Positions 34,728 to 47,499 of a stretch of DNA of 64,000 nt are shown here, piece after piece. Under the pieces are notes generated by a model. The model saw nothing but the letters and a program-made list of their open reading frames with translations, was not told the DNA's origin and made no database searches. Source of the DNA: Effrenium voratum (Eukaryota > Sar > Dinophyceae > Suessiales > Symbiodiniaceae); contig CAUJNA010003777.1 of the NCBI GenBank assembly GCA_963377175.1, positions 95,001 to 159,000 on the forward strand. Reading direction: 5' to 3'. Both the position numbers and the translations under genes were made by a program. Numbering within the stretch: position 1 is the stretch's first letter; each line of letters opens with the position of its first letter.

Positions 34728-34797
34728 TAAGTAAGTGAGTAAGTAAGTAAGAAAGCAAGTGAGTGAGTGAGTGAGTGAGTGACTGAGTAAGTAAGTA
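34728..34797 (+). repeat. (AAGT)n/(GAGT)n microsatellite
   Basis: Tetramer run changing from AAGT to GAGT and back. Confidence 0.9.
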
Positions 34798-35166
34798 ATT
34801 ACTTTGGTTCTATTATCTTTCCTGTCCTGGTTCAGCAGCTATGTGCCTGGCTGTGGAGTTGGTACCCTTTTCAGGTGGGCTCAAAAGGAAAGCGAAAAGG
34901 AAAGCCAGCATATTTGGGGTCTTTGACCTAAAGATTCCTGAGCCGAAGGGATCATCCGTAAGTCTGAAAGTGATGACTCGGGTTGACGGTTCGCTCCGAT
35001 GTTCATACTACTTTCTAAGTTGGTTGTGGTGGGGGTTACAAGTAGTACAACAGGGGTCGGTTGACTGACAACTTTGGACTTGCTATGTAGTTTGAGCATC
35101 CTAGTAGAGGTTTGACCCATTCCATTCCTCTTGCACTGTCAGGCAAAAGTATCCTAGATCCACCTT

Positions 35167-35535
35167 GTGCTGATTATGCAGACGAAAGCAGGGGAGCCAC
35201 AGACAGCCCACCGTTTCCGTGAATCCACTGGAGGTGTGCGGGCAATACACCACTCACTTAAAGGGATTAGGGATACATTGTTACATAGGGATACGTCTCA
35301 ACTCGTATATGACCTCCACACCTCAAAACGCCCAGCTGAACATGCCTTTGATCAGTTGCTTAAGGTGTCACGAGTGGGCCTTTTCTCCCTTTTGGTTCTA
35401 CGGCAATGGGGCTCAATCTTTGTTCCACCAACCAAACGTAAGAATGAGCTCCATCAACGCCTGAAAATGGTCATGATTGGTACACATTTGGTTGATTTCA
35501 CTTCACCTACCGGAGCTTTGCAACCTCACCTGTGA
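35167..35535 (+). other. 122-codon open frame of doubtful coding value
   Basis: Open from an ATG, containing DTSQLVYDLHTSKRPAEHAF. Codon use is not biased like the exons, and there is no recognised motif. It may be chance. Confidence 0.15.
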
Positions 35536-35753
35536 AGGTTGTTCGTGATTTGCCCGGTCACGTGGTTTTGGCTTTACCTACCGCCAGCTTGAGCTGTGAC
35601 TACAGCGGCCCCAGGGAATCAACTTGTCCTCAAAGGGTTCCACTTTTTGACTACCCAAGATAGACAGAAACCCAACAGAATCCCCTTTTGGGGAGAATGA
35701 ACGACCCCTTCCAGGATTTAATTGAAAAGCACCGCCCAGACAGAGAAGCAGAG

Positions 35754-35842
35754 GCGACCGGGACCCGATTCGACTCGAGAGGCCGTCGGCCACGGCACGG
35801 CTGGAGCTGCAACATGTCACTTGGTCGCTCGAAACGGCGCAG
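35754..35842 (+). CDS. exon-like segment, unknown
   Basis: AGAG|GC start, phase 1. It reads DRDPIRLERPSATARLELQH and continues VTWSLETAQ with strong codon bias. The end at GCGCAG has no GN donor; an internal GAGAG|GC is an alternative. Another frame is open too. Confidence 0.35.
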
Positions 35843-36797
35843 CCTTGTGGCCTTCGCCGTCGTTCAAAAGGGTCGGTCAGTGGGTCACAGTCTGAAGGAA
35901 ATGGGCCTAACCTTCATTCCAACTTTTGGATGGGCACAGTCCTGTGCCAGTTTTGACGGATATTCATCCCCATGAATACTGGAATCAATCAGCCACCGAA
36001 CTGGTGCAACATGGGAATTGTCCATCCACCCCCAGCCCAGCTCTCGCCCGAGCTTCCTTGACATTTGAAGTTCTCCGGTTTTCCGGAAGCCCACGACTCA
36101 ATGGCGAATCTTTCAATTCTCACCTTCAGGGCCAGCAAGTGAGTTGTTTGGAGAACATATCGGGATGCCTCAAAAAACGGTTCGCTTCAGTTGCTCGTCC
36201 TTTTGCTGGAGAACATGTCTTTCTTGAAATTACGTTTTAACACTAGATACGTTGGCGGTTGTTTGGCTTGACCGTTGGCTCTTTAAGGTTGCTTTGAAGA
36301 GCCCCTTGTTTTAAGGGTTCACACGCACTTTGACACAAGGCTTCTGCTTGCTGAAGGTGATATTTGGATGTTCCGGAAGTTGGTTTTCAACCGGACACTG
36401 ATATGTTGTCTTTGTATCCGTGGGGTGGCACGCTGAAGCGACTGGGAGCAAGCGTTGGCACCTCAAGCACATGGGAGAAATCCAGTTGGTCACTTTTGGA
36501 TAGGGTCAGTCTGAAAGGAACGTCTACGGGGATCTCTTTTGTTTGCTTGCATTTCAAGGTGCAGGATAGACCAGAATCAAGCATATTTGGGTTGGGGCAA
36601 AGCTGAGGAATCTTGGTGGGATCTGAGGATCTGGAATCCCCACCCCTCAAAAATGGAATTTGGGGAGGGGGGTGTGTGGTTCCATTTTCCCTTTTGTGGG
36701 GAAGACTAGAATGGAATTGGGACCCACCCCCCTTCCCCAGGTAGGGGGGATGATCTGGAAACGGACGACTTAGGCCCACTTTGCCTCGCTGCCAAAG

Positions 36798-36860
36798 CCG
36801 GTCCATGTGCCGTGCACGTGGCTCGGAAAACTTTCTTTCGGGCGACACGCCGGGTCCAAG
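36798..36860 (+). CDS. exon-like segment, unknown
   Basis: GC-rich block ending TCCAAG|GTGTGC. Two frames are plausible (PVHVPCTWLGKLSFGRHAGS or AVHVARKTFFRATRRVQ). Confidence 0.3.
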
Positions 36861-36914
36861 GTGTGCTAGGGTTATAGGGCCTGGTTGCTGATGTTGATGG
36901 TATATGTTTATTTA

Positions 36915-36985
36915 TCTGTTTTTTTTTGGGGGGAACCCTTTTTCGGTTGATTTCAAAGGGAAACCAAAGGAAAACCACCATTCTC
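36915..36985 (+). repeat. representative of the GGAAACCAAAAGGAAACC dispersed motif
   Basis: GGGGGGAACCC..TTCAAAGGGAAACCAAAGGAAAACCACCATT. Similar cores occur near 1690, 6265, 7370, 13655, 14395, 24440, 34885, 41415, 45685 (reverse) and 56100 (reverse), so an old high-copy repeat is likely. Confidence 0.5.
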
Positions 36986-37904
36986 ACGTTCCAATTTGTT
37001 GAAGAGCCGGGGCTTCGAAGGAAATTGAATACAACCTTTTTAGTCAGGGCTTGACATCACACCCCAAAAGAACGGGTAGCTGGAGTCTTGTATACATGTT
37101 GGCCATGTTGAAACTCACATTTACCAAGCGATTTAGCGGGACCCCCCCCTGCATGTGCGAGTCAGGTGATTCTGTATCTTGTCGGGAATGTGCAGAACCT
37201 TTTCGGAATGCTATGGGTTTATTCGGGCAGCAAAGGGTGCTGGTTAGAAGTCCGAGTAAAAATACAAGCCACACGATGACATGTGTAGCTTTGGTTTTGA
37301 GCAAAGCAACAAATCCCCGTCCCCACCGAGAAGTTGGGTGTGTCAAGAATGGGCTTTGCTGGTGAGTGGCGGGAAACGGCTGTTGTCAAACAACTTAATT
37401 ACCGAAGCTTCTGGGTTCCAGCAGACGGAGCAAACCCACATGTAGCAAATCTCACACAGTAGGTTACACTCCAAACGTACTTCATAGTGTTTTTGTGAAG
37501 CAGAGTCGGTACATAGCTTTTGTTGTGTCCGTACACCCGCACTTGGGCCCTGACAGACCTGGTCGGGTGGTGTGCACAAGGATTGTCATGCATTGTTTAC
37601 GGTTATTCTACTCCCAACACACGCCATGACACGTCAGGAGGTTCTACCGTGGCTGACATGAAACCCCCTTTGCAACAACCGTATCCATGACTCCAAAAGG
37701 AAAGTAGTCTTCGAAGGCCCTGATGTCAGCTTTCATGGATGTTCAGGGAGGGTGGCATCCTACTTGTTTCACCTGAAACCCATCTCAATCCGATTCTATA
37801 TCCACTCTCCCCAACCTCAAAGCCGCCACTAACCCCACCCGAAACAACCCCAAACCCGAAGCCCACCCTACCACTCTGCCCCTGCCCCAAGCCAGGTTCG
37901 GGCT

Positions 37905-38035
37905 CGCGAAAAGTGGTGACCGAATGGCGGACTTGCCCCTGGGCGGCTGGAAACCGGCGGCCCGGCTTGTGGTCAGGTCAGAGCGGGCCGAAAGGCCGCA
38001 CTGGGCGGTTCCACTCGTCCCTCTCGCCTTGGATC
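37905..38035 (+). CDS. exon-like segment, unknown
   Basis: Two overlapping biased frames. One reads VTEWRTCPWAAGNRRPG and ends GGTCAG|GT (37973). The other starts with ATG at 37924, reads ADLPLGGWKPAARLVVRSER and runs past 38035. AAGN in the first is reminiscent of the Big_5 end motif, but weakly. Confidence 0.3.
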
Positions 38036-38386
38036 ATGAGTGGCTGATCCAAATTGCAATCCTCCGGAACTGGTTTGACTTCAAAGCATTCCCTTCTTGC
38101 CATCGTTTGAAGAAAAGACACCCCAAGGTTTTGGGCACTTTTTGTGTTCGCAAAAAACAACACGTTTTCGCGATCCTTTTTCCTTATCAAACACCCGGGC
38201 AAGATGAGCAGACCTTTCCAGGGCTTGTTGCACCACCCGCGAACATTTTCCTTTTGAGGCCTGCTGTTTGCATGGCAACGTGGATGGCTTTAGGACACGT
38301 GCGCTCCTTCCGGGAACCGAGGCATTTCCTGAGATGCCAGAGCAGCCGCCGGACGAGTACCGGTTGAGCCTGGGGAAGATTACAGA

Positions 38387-38428
38387 CACCTTGAGGCGGG
38401 CAGATTGGCAGATTGGCAGATTGGCAGC
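38387..38428 (+). repeat. CAGATTGG tandem repeat
   Basis: Three or more copies of an 8-bp unit. Confidence 0.75.
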
Positions 38429-40014
38429 TGTATGGTCACAAGACCCATGTACGGTTGGTGGGATGGTCATCTCATAGAATCCCCAAAGGGGGCTGGGTAG
38501 TTGAGAGCTTTAGGGTTCCTTGAGCCTTAGGCAACCCCCCCGCCTGGACCACCCCCCTTTAAAATTCCCTAAGGGACTCCTCGGTAGGAATTTTAGACAC
38601 CTATTGCAACAGCTTCTGGGAAGGGGGCCATATCCACGACCCACAGAAGAAGTAGTTGCCATGGCACTGGCACGGATAAGTAGCCAATTGTTCAGTGGCA
38701 CCTTGTTTCTTCACCAGAACGGTCAACTCCAATTCGGGATCCAATCCCTTGCCCTTCATGCACAAAGTGTCTTTGTTTAGTTTATTTGCGCTTCATGTTC
38801 CTTGAGGCTTGACTATCCAGTCGCTCGGCTGCAATGAGAAAGAGCACTCACACACACATGTCCAGGTTCGCACAGGCTTTCCTTTGTAAGTCCTTCTGCT
38901 CATTCATAGACTTCGTGGTTGTTAAACGGGGGAGCTTCTGGAAAATAGGGTCCCTCCTAAACAGGCCCCCTGAAGACTTATTAATTCGTCAGGGGTCAAC
39001 ATGAATGTTTCTCAAATTGTAAACCGATCTTGGTGAGTACTTATTGTTTTGACCGTCCAACAGCAACTTGGGGAAAGTCATGGCTTCGGGTCGCTATTGT
39101 CGCCATTGCCAGATTCAGCTCGCCGTTGGGATTTAACTCGCTGCCTCTGTGGTTCTTCGTTGCCTCCGTTCAGCCAGCAAACAGTTGTCAGTCTTTGCAG
39201 CGGGTTGGATCCGTCTGCCCCAGAAAACAAATAGCATGGCCCGACGTCAAAACAGCAACCAAAGAAGGTTCCTCTAAAACGTGTTTTTTGCAGGTTCCAT
39301 GTTAGTCAGAGGAGTAGCCACAACACAAACATGGTGTCAGCAACAATTGTTTTGTGTTCAAACAGCCTCATGTTTGCTTTCCCTATGTTTTCCCACCCGG
39401 ATCTCCTCCGATGCTATTTTAAAATTCTAGCGTAGACTAGATATCAAAGATATTTCCCTAAAAATATGTGCTGTGTAACCCAGAGGGGCTGGGACTGGTA
39501 TTTTGACCTGCACGTGTTTAATTTTGACTTGTGTAAGGCGCCGACAGACCCTTTCCGGGCCCAACGGCCCATGTTGCATTTGCTGGCTTGGCATGGGGTG
39601 TTGGCCTGTAAATGTACTGGAGCTGATACTTGGCAGACATCACATGTAATGCCAGGTAAGGTTGGCAAAGCTAGCACTCTCGTGCAGCTGTGCTCTGTGC
39701 TTGGATTTCCTGGCTTACGCTGCAGGCTTCAGCATGTTGTTGTGTCATGTTCTTGCGTTGTGCTGTAGGCTTGGGCATGTTCTAGCATGTTTTGGCACGT
39801 TGGCTTTGAGCTGGCCCTTCCCCATGAGCATCCCTGCCCTTCCCCAGGCCGGTTGCAAGGGCTCAGTTGTTCAATGCCGACCTTTTGACCTTGTGGTGTT
39901 CCCATTTTGGGTTCCCGTATTTGGTCACCCCAAAAGGTGGTCACCTTGTTCCACACCCTTTGGGCAACCGAGAGGGAGGGGTTGGTTCAAAGCGCCCAAC
40001 TCATTCCACGTGAG

Positions 40015-40068
40015 GACTTCTTCGAGCGGCCTCCGGACTTCAGCATTTACGATGAGCCGCTCGCCTGA
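40015..40068 (+). CDS. terminal exon candidate, unknown
   Basis: CGTGAG|G start, phase 0. It reads DFFERPPDFSIYDEPLA and stops at TGA 40066-40068. Upstream codons (AQLIPRE) are also in frame. Strong codon bias. It looks like a C-terminal exon, so a gene may end here. Confidence 0.4.
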   Translation, partial: DFFERPPDFSIYDEPLA

Positions 40069-40254
40069 ATTCATAGGGACTCACTTCTTTGGTGCATGTT
40101 GTCAAGGGATGTCAGGACTTGAAGTTTTTGCCAACTAATGGGTTTTTCGTATTAAACCACTAAAAGTTAAACTTTTAGCAGGGGAGCAGAAAGCAACCAA
40201 GACTTGTGAAATGTCCCGGGGTCAACACAAAGATGCCCATTAATTTTAGAAGGG

Positions 40255-40313
40255 AGCCCCCTCAGAAGTGGTTGGTGGACATAAATCCCCACCGAATGAT
40301 GTCCACCAAAGGG
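40255..40313 (-). repeat. double-hairpin repeat, copy 2
   Basis: Reverse-strand copy with arms TGGTGGACAT and ATGTCCACCA perfectly paired. Confidence 0.65.
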
Positions 40314-40523
40314 CTGTCATTAAAATTCACACCCATTTGAGTGAGCATCCGCAGGGGTTGGTTGAGAAATTGCACACTTAGTCCAAAACACTGTGGATGC
40401 ACGAAATCCATCTCGTGCCAGGTGGTTTTTCCCAGCATGGACTTGGTCCATCCCAAGTGGTGCCATCCACAGCAGGTCTATGGCGAGACTGAAGGTCTGA
40501 ATAGGTTCAAATTCAATCCACAA

Positions 40524-40635
40524 CTAGATCCCCAGTAGTGCCCTTTTACCCTTTTTTGGGGGAAGGTTCCCCTACTAAAATAGACTACAGAAGAAAAGGG
40601 TACTCTTATTCTAACCTCTCTACTGGAGGACCTAG
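40524..40635 (+). mobile_element. family 1 element, copy 4
   Basis: CTAGATCCCCAGTAG left and CTACTGGAGGACCTAG right ends; the inner part is as in the other copies. No target duplication seen. Confidence 0.65.
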
Positions 40636-41557
40636 ATATTGCGAATGGGTTTCGTTCTTTCCCTTGAATATAGCCGTGCCGGCTTACCTTTCGAACTGCA
40701 TTGCCAAGTTCGACTGGCATGTTTTTGACCGTTCAACCAGCAACAGTTAGCCTGTGGCAGGGTCGGATCCGTTTGGCCTAGTAGAGATAGTATCCAGGGG
40801 TTCATCGGTTTCTTGCATTCAGCCTTTGAATGTTGAGAGTGCTATCAGGGCCTAAATGTGTAGAATGAGGTTGTGGGAGCATATAAACACATGTGCGCAA
40901 TTATGTTGCCCCCTGCTTCCATCAATGTCCTGGTGATTTGTATGCGCAGGGCTGGGCATGTGACTCGCGTAGGAAAGGCCGGATTTGCTGTTCTTTGGTC
41001 TTACCTTTCAACCTATTTCACAACTTGGTTTCAAAATTGGGCTTTCCAACTCCCAGTTATATGTTCAATGGCATCAGGTTTGCCTTTATGTTTGCTGTGT
41101 TTCCCACTAACAATGGTCAACCAACAAAAATGTTCTCGTCCTGTACCAGGGTCACTGGTTGCCATTGGGAGTTGGCTTGAGCAGCCAACATTTGGGTGTT
41201 TGAATAGGGCCTCTAACACACATGTGCTTTCCCTCTTGACATAGCATCAATCTTGACCTTGCCACCCCAGAGTGGATGATGACCATGTGGATCAATCACT
41301 AAAACTTTTTAAAGGTGGTGGCTGGCAACGTGTTTGGGGTCAGCGCGCAACCAAAAGCAGGTTCCAATTGGCCTCGTCCTTTTTCAGCTGATACCCATGT
41401 TGGGGCTGGTCGAAAGGAAAACCAAAAGGAAGCCACCCATTTTGGGGGTTTCCCTATTTTGACACCTAGTTGGTTCCCTCGGTTCCCCAACACCAATGGT
41501 TTCTGCGGTTTTCTCTGTGTTTTTCATGGGTTTCATGGGTTACCAGCGGGTCTCGAG

Positions 41558-41663
41558 GGCCGTGGTGCTGCAGCTGCGGAAGCCCTGGGAAGAGCCCAAG
41601 CAGCTGGCCGGGTGTCGCAGTACCTATGCCCGGGCGCCAAAGGAAAAGACGGCGGTTTTCTGA
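41558..41663 (+). CDS. exon-like segment ending in stop, unknown
   Basis: CTCGAG|G start, one split base, then AVVLQLRKPWEEPKQLAGC, to TGA at 41661-41663. Very strong codon bias. The first residues resemble a Big_5 strand (x-V-V-L-Q-L), but the VPVQ part is absent. Confidence 0.4.
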
Positions 41664-43231
41664 AGCGCCCCGAGTCAGAAAGCAGCACAGCGAAAGCCAA
41701 AGGCTATCTAAGGTTTGGCTTGGTTTGAGGAAGCCTGAGTCGAACCGCGAAAGCATGCGAAAGCCTTTGCCTGGGCGTTGTTTCGTTGCTGTGACACAAG
41801 GGTTATGACCCCTTTCTGTGGTTGGTGGGCACTTGGGCACCCACAAACAGGTGGTCCGGCTTGGTTTGGGGAGTTCAACCTTGAAATGGAAAACCGCCGA
41901 AGCGCCTTTTTGGACCACCAGTCCAAAAACATATCAATGCCAAGTGGTACTTGTGTTGGATGGCCTGATTTGCTATCAGAAGCGGGAACTTCCACCATGT
42001 GTTCGGCCCTTGGAAGGCTTTGCCCGCTTGGTTCTTGTCTTGCTCTTCTTACTCACTGGCGCGATAGGGCATCGGAAATGAACCTGAAGGGGGTCTCTGA
42101 AAGTAAACCCAAGGGATAGTTCAGGTTGCAGTCATTGCCTCATGCAACAACTTGGCTTTTGCTGGCTCAATGGCAATTTCATGCCAACCAACACACACAC
42201 ACACAGAGTTACCTTGTCAATTGGATGGGTGACGGGTGTCCGTTTTGCCCCTAACAAGCGGTGTGTCCCCTTTCTGGCAGTCAGCCAACCAGGTATCTCT
42301 TTAAAGCCCAATCAACAAAGAGATGTCCTCTTGGCTTTTGCGTTTGTGTCCTTTGAAACCAAACAGCCAAAAGGGTGTATGTCCTTTCATGGAAGGGTTC
42401 CTTTAACATCAGCCAAGTTGGCAAGGCCTTCATGAGACTTCTGCCACCTCGCCAAACACACCGCGCTCCCCCAAACACACCGATTCCAGCTTGGTCTTGT
42501 GTTGGAAGGGTCGCTGTTGGGTCCCGATACCTGGGCTCACTTCCCTTCCCATGGACCTTCGCAGGTCTGGGAGAGACAGGTGTGTGTGAGTTTCCCCTTC
42601 TTTGGACCTCCAAAAGTAGCAGTTTTGTTTGAACCACCAGTAAACTGATCATGAGGGGAAAGCCAGTGATTCTTGAGAGAGCCTCACGCCCGAGGTGAAC
42701 ATCTTGAACGCCATCCGCAGATTCAGCAAGGGGGTGGTCCGTGATGGGAACGTGCCTCGGCAACGCCTTAAGCTTCACCAGAGTGGACCGACCCAACTCA
42801 TGGTAAGCTGGGCACGAAATAGCTGAAGTTCCCCCACATGGAAACCAACAGTGTATGGGTGTTTAAATTGGTCAAGGCACTCCATCCAGTAGCCTCAAAT
42901 ACGGTGATCCACGCCTCAAAGACTGCAGGGCCACAGGTCTGGAGAAGATCTTTGACTCTAGAAGCCCTGATTGATCAACACTAGTGTGTCCAATATAAGA
43001 GGGGGTTAATCCACCAGATTGCTAAATTCATGATCGACATTAAAGGGGACCAAGGGAAGTTGTTCAAACTGCTCGGTGGTGGTTTGTCAGGTTTGTTATA
43101 CACGCCCTTGGCTTAGGGCCTCCTTTTAGTTTCGGGCACCAAGCCCGTTCTCCAGAGAGTCAACTCACAGCAGGATGAGGGAACTTCTGTGATACTTTTT
43201 CGGGCCTTTGGGTGTGAGTCTTAATGGGAGT

Positions 43232-43291
43232 CCTTTGGTGGACATCATTTAGGTGGATATTCTTTCGACCAACTACTTTTGAGGTGGTTCC
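43232..43291 (+). repeat. double-hairpin repeat, copy 3
   Basis: CCTTTGGTGGACATCATTTA.. and ..CTTTTGAGGTGGTTCCC. The right arm is diverged (TCTTTCGACCAA). Confidence 0.6.
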
Positions 43292-43764
43292 CGATCAAAA
43301 GTCATTGCCATTTAGTTTCAACCCCAAGAAAAAAGCGCTCTTGTTGGCCATTTGGCAGATTAATTTGAGAAGTGGGCGAGCCCACGCCAGTCACAAAAAC
43401 AGCTTCCCCCCAACTCATCAAAGGCTACAACTGCCCGTTGTCATTTTCTTGCAATGAGCAAAAGCTGGTTTAAAGTCAAGTCAACTCAACACCAATTCTC
43501 AGGACCTGTTCAATCACACCAACTCACCGTTTCAAGCACCAGCCTGCTGTTCAGGCCACGCCCGCACAAACCACTTTCGAACGCCCATGGAGTTTCTGGA
43601 CTTTTCACCATATTGGTTGGTAGAAAGCAGCGTTTTTGTTTGCCAAATCACTCAGCACAACTCAACCACGAAGCGGTCAAGGTGGGTGTATGATGGTGCA
43701 TGTTTTTGTTGAGGCCTTCCATGTTGGAGCACATTTTTTGCCGGGGTCCTTCCGTGCCACGCAG

Positions 43765-43836
43765 GTGGTGTGCCAAGTCTGCGACGGCCACGCCTATGGC
43801 TGCGACTTGCGGGTGCATTGGACCTGCCGGGGCCAG
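43765..43836 (+). CDS. exon: cysteine-rich, unknown
   Basis: CACGCAG|G to GGCCAG|GTGAAG, 24 codons, phase 0-0, canonical GT donor. It reads VVCQVCDGHAYGCDLRVHWT; C-x2-C..C..C spacing suggests a small disulfide or zinc module, but no family is recognised. Confidence 0.45.
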
Positions 43837-44238
43837 GTGAAGATCCTAGGCGTGGGACCCCGAATCCTTCGAGGCTCCCAGGAGAATCCTTCGGGTGGTG
43901 GGAGCCTTTCTTTTGGGTTCCACCTTGATCGGAGTAGATGAAAGGTTCGCAAGGAAAGCCGAAACATGCATAGGCGGGGATATCCGCTCTTTTGACTTGT
44001 TTCTGTGCATGGGTAGACCTTAGACCCTTTATCAGGACTCACTTGCAGTGAATATTCAGGTGTTTTCTTTTTGTGGTGGTGGGTGCCATATCCAAAAGTT
44101 ATTTTGTGGTGGAAGGGGTTGGGGCAAAGCAGAAGTGCAACAGCCCTTGCCTTGTAAAATGGAAGCATCCACAGCTCTTTTTGTGTCAAGTTGATTGGGG
44201 TTGAGGTGAGTCCAGCTTGGATTGGCAAGAAGGTCATG

Positions 44239-44356
44239 GGGGCTGGGGGGGGGGGAGGGAGCCCAAAGAAGCCTTATTAGGGCCCTAAGAAGGCCTGATT
44301 TAGGCCTTATTTGGGCTCCCGAACCCCACCGCCCCCCTCCCCCCCTCCCCCCCCGG
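44239..44356. repeat. foldback with G-run and C-run arms; family 4 relative
   Basis: GGGAGCCCAAA (44257-44267) pairs with TTTGGGCTCCC (44310-44320). Outside lie a G-rich arm and a C-rich arm; inside is the near-palindrome GCCTTATTAGGGCCCTAAGA. The centre matches the GCCCAAATGAGCTC..GGCCTTAATTGGCTCC part of family 4. Confidence 0.6.
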
Positions 44357-44654
44357 CCGTGAGAAGGGAGCGGGGTGCTGGTGATTGGAGTGGGGACAAG
44401 CAAGCAACACCATGCATGCTTGTTTGTTTGGTTTTCCCGAGATGGGGTCTTGTCCCCCGGCTGCGGCGGTGTCTTCTGGTGTTTGCGCTCCCGGGTGCTG
44501 TTGCTGGTGTCCCAGAAGTGTTCCGAGGAAAACCGCCCAAAGGTCAAGGGAAGAGGATCAGCTTTCCGAAAAGAAGGATGGTCGGACAGATTGGAAAGGG
44601 ACCAACCGCTGGAATTCAACGGGACCCCCTTTTGGACCCCCCGTTCCGAGGCAG

Positions 44655-44735
44655 CCGGACGTCCTTTATGATCTCTGCCATCTCTCTCTACACTCTCCGC
44701 CGCTGCAGCGCAACTCAGCCGTTAAGCCAGAGTGA
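44655..44735 (+). CDS. terminal exon candidate, unknown
   Basis: GAGGCAG start, phase 0. It reads PDVLYDLCHLSLHSPPLQRN and continues to TGA at 44733-44735. Another frame is open in parallel. Confidence 0.3.
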   Translation, partial: PDVLYDLCHLSLHSPPLQRNSAVKPE

Positions 44736-46020
44736 GTCGCATTGAAAACCACCCAAGAGGACAATTTTGGAAGGTGGTTCTTCTACTTCGTTTTCATTGG
44801 GATTATAGTCAAGCCCATGTAGAAGCAAAAGTAAACATGTTGGGCCCCATTCTGGTTGGTAGTCTTTGTGTTGTTCGGGAAGCCAAAGCAGCACAATTTT
44901 GGGTGGCCATATTGAGAAACACCCAAGAAAGCAGGAGAGCCACATTCAATACCTCGTTTTGGTTCTAACTCAGCTGGTTTTGCTGGTTTCGCCTGGGAAA
45001 ATGTGTCTTTTGTTTTGCCACGCTTGAAGGTTCCTTTCACAAGGATTTTTCATTTCAGCTTGGTGAGACAATGTTGGCTTACCTGCTATCCCCGATATTA
45101 CACCTATCCGACTAGCAGCATGTTCCCTCCAAAAAGTGGTCTGAATCCCCAGTAAAAGGGGTGTCCTATGCAAGGCCTGGAACGCCCTCAAAATGATTGG
45201 ACATCAGCATCAGGACATCAACATCAGAATCTTGCGAACACCAAAGGGTCAATGACTTCTGGTATGTTGGGCCAGCGGGAAAGTGCACAACATAGTCTTT
45301 TGCTGGTTCTGTCCTGATTGTGTCGTGTTGAAGCGGGGGGGTGCCCCCAATAAAGGACCCTTTCCAACATATGTTGTGTTCGTGAATACAAGGGAAACAA
45401 TGTGTGATCCCAGAGGTTGATGGGAATGGGAACCCAGACTCAAACAATCTCTGGAAACGAGGAGAGCAACTCGGTTTAGTTTGGGATCCGGAAGGTTTGG
45501 GAAGCAATTGATGGACCAGGAAGATTTGGCTCTGATTTTGGTTGTGGCTGGATACCCCAAGTTTGCCGCATGCGATCCCAAGCCCCTGCCCAGCCCGCTG
45601 AAAGACTTGGGTGGGTACGCTCCAAATGGGTGTGCATGCGTGTGTGTGGCAAAAGAGGGGGGGAAGAAATTGTTGGCTTCCTTTTGATTTCCGTGAAGCC
45701 ACCAAGAAACGCACACAATCGTTGATTCGTGCATCCACAGGGTTCCCAATCAAACACCATGTACCCAGGTGAGGTGCGTGATAAGGTAGGATCACACTTG
45801 CCTTTGAGTATTCCGACCAATATCAACCTTGGCTTTCAGCGGGCGGTAGAGGTTAGCATTTTCTCCTCGAATAGGTTTGCTTATTGTAGTGGCTTTATGG
45901 CAAGCTCACCAATTTTGGGAAGGGGGGGGGGAAAAAAGAGCTCACCATGATGTACGTCCTTTACGCTGGGGTGTTACTCACCAAGTTCCCATGCTGCTTC
46001 GGCCAGTTGCATTGGCCAAG

Positions 46021-46088
46021 GATGCGTCTGATGAGGGAAACCTCGCCTGGCGGGTTCACAGTCACATCATCGCGCCTGGGATTTGGAG
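46021..46088 (+). CDS. exon-like segment, unknown
   Basis: GCCAAG|G start. It reads DASDEGNLAWRVHSHIIAPG. The upstream in-frame residues VALAK match the end of the exon at 1335, giving VALAK-D in both; possibly chance. Confidence 0.25.
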
Positions 46089-47228
46089 TTGCTGGTCAGG
46101 GTTGGGGCGAAGTTTGCTTAACAATTCAGACCCTGACACCTTTTTTAAGGGAAGCCCAAAGGTGAAGGAGGTTGCTGGAAGAATTGTGGTTTCAAAATGC
46201 TTAAGCAGGTGTATTCTAAGATGATTTCCACTGCCCCAACCACCTCCAAGGAACCCCTGACCACCCCATGGTTCTATTGTCCCATTCTCTTATGCTGGTA
46301 AGAGTCTGCTCTTTCTGTTTTGCCAGCTCAGCAATCGAGTTATGGAACAGGGGGATTTGCCCTTCAAGGGATCCCTTACAAATTTCATCAACGCTTGGTG
46401 ATGTTCGATTGCCAGAGTTCACCACTGTTTGCACTGGTACCCTGTGTTGCTTCCGCAGCATTTGCCGTTTGGTCAACAAATAGGCAACAACCGCAATCAT
46501 TGAGGGCTGAAAAAGGTTGGTGCCCACATGCTCTTTAATATGTGTCCCGTCGTTTCTTCCGCCTGCCACAAGGCAGCTCATGTACACAAAGGCAGGGTAC
46601 CCTCTCCCAAACACACATGCCTAAACCAGGCCACCTGGAAGACCATTTTCCTCATAGAGGCACCCCCTTTCGGGTTCCGCGTCTGTTTTCGGGAGAGTAT
46701 TTGTCTTGCAGGATGGGGATAGGGATGGGCGACCCCGCCTTCCGGCTGAAAGCTTTGAGCCGCTCCGGTTGCTGGGGCTGTTGACTTATTTGCTGTAGGA
46801 GTTGTTGCTTCGAACTCAACTTCCGATATGGCGCCATTCTGCTCCATGGCCACTGGAGGTCTGGGTTTCATGTCCGGCCCTCGTGTTGACAGGTATTTCG
46901 GCGAGGGATCGACTTGGGACACCAAGGAGGTGGCATGTGAGGCATAATCAAACGCCGGTAACTGGAGGGTCGCGGACAGTCCAAACCCTCAATGGCTGTG
47001 GCCGCCCTGTTATTTCGTCACATTGGCTTGGGTAGGCCATTTTGAACAAAAGTTGTTCGGCCAAGGTATGTGGCAACAACAAGGAAGCAGCCTTCCAGAT
47101 ACCTTTTCGACACGATCCCTCAAGGGATTGCTATAGTTTGAACGCATGCACACCCACAATCACAAGCACACAGTCACAAAACAAACAAAAGTACGCAAAC
47201 ACAAACGCTTACAGGCTTACAGTAGCGC

Positions 47229-47442
<214 letters not shown>

Positions 47443-47499
47443 GCACAAGCGCAAATCACCATCCACGAGGCTGTACTCGATTTGAAGGGAACCATCAAA

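Larger units (their letters stand above)
32229..35166. other. no gene seen; simple repeats
   Basis: AT-richer stretch without exon signals. Holds a short TA run (33461-33476), a GGTTTA-type region (33665-33790), AC and GT runs near 34407 and 34707, and an AAGT/GAGT tetramer run (34728-34797). Confidence 0.4.

Noticed and set aside
45166..45826. Overlapping minus-strand frames up to 209 codons
   Set aside because: Three parallel frames are open at once, codon use is unbiased and no family is recognised.
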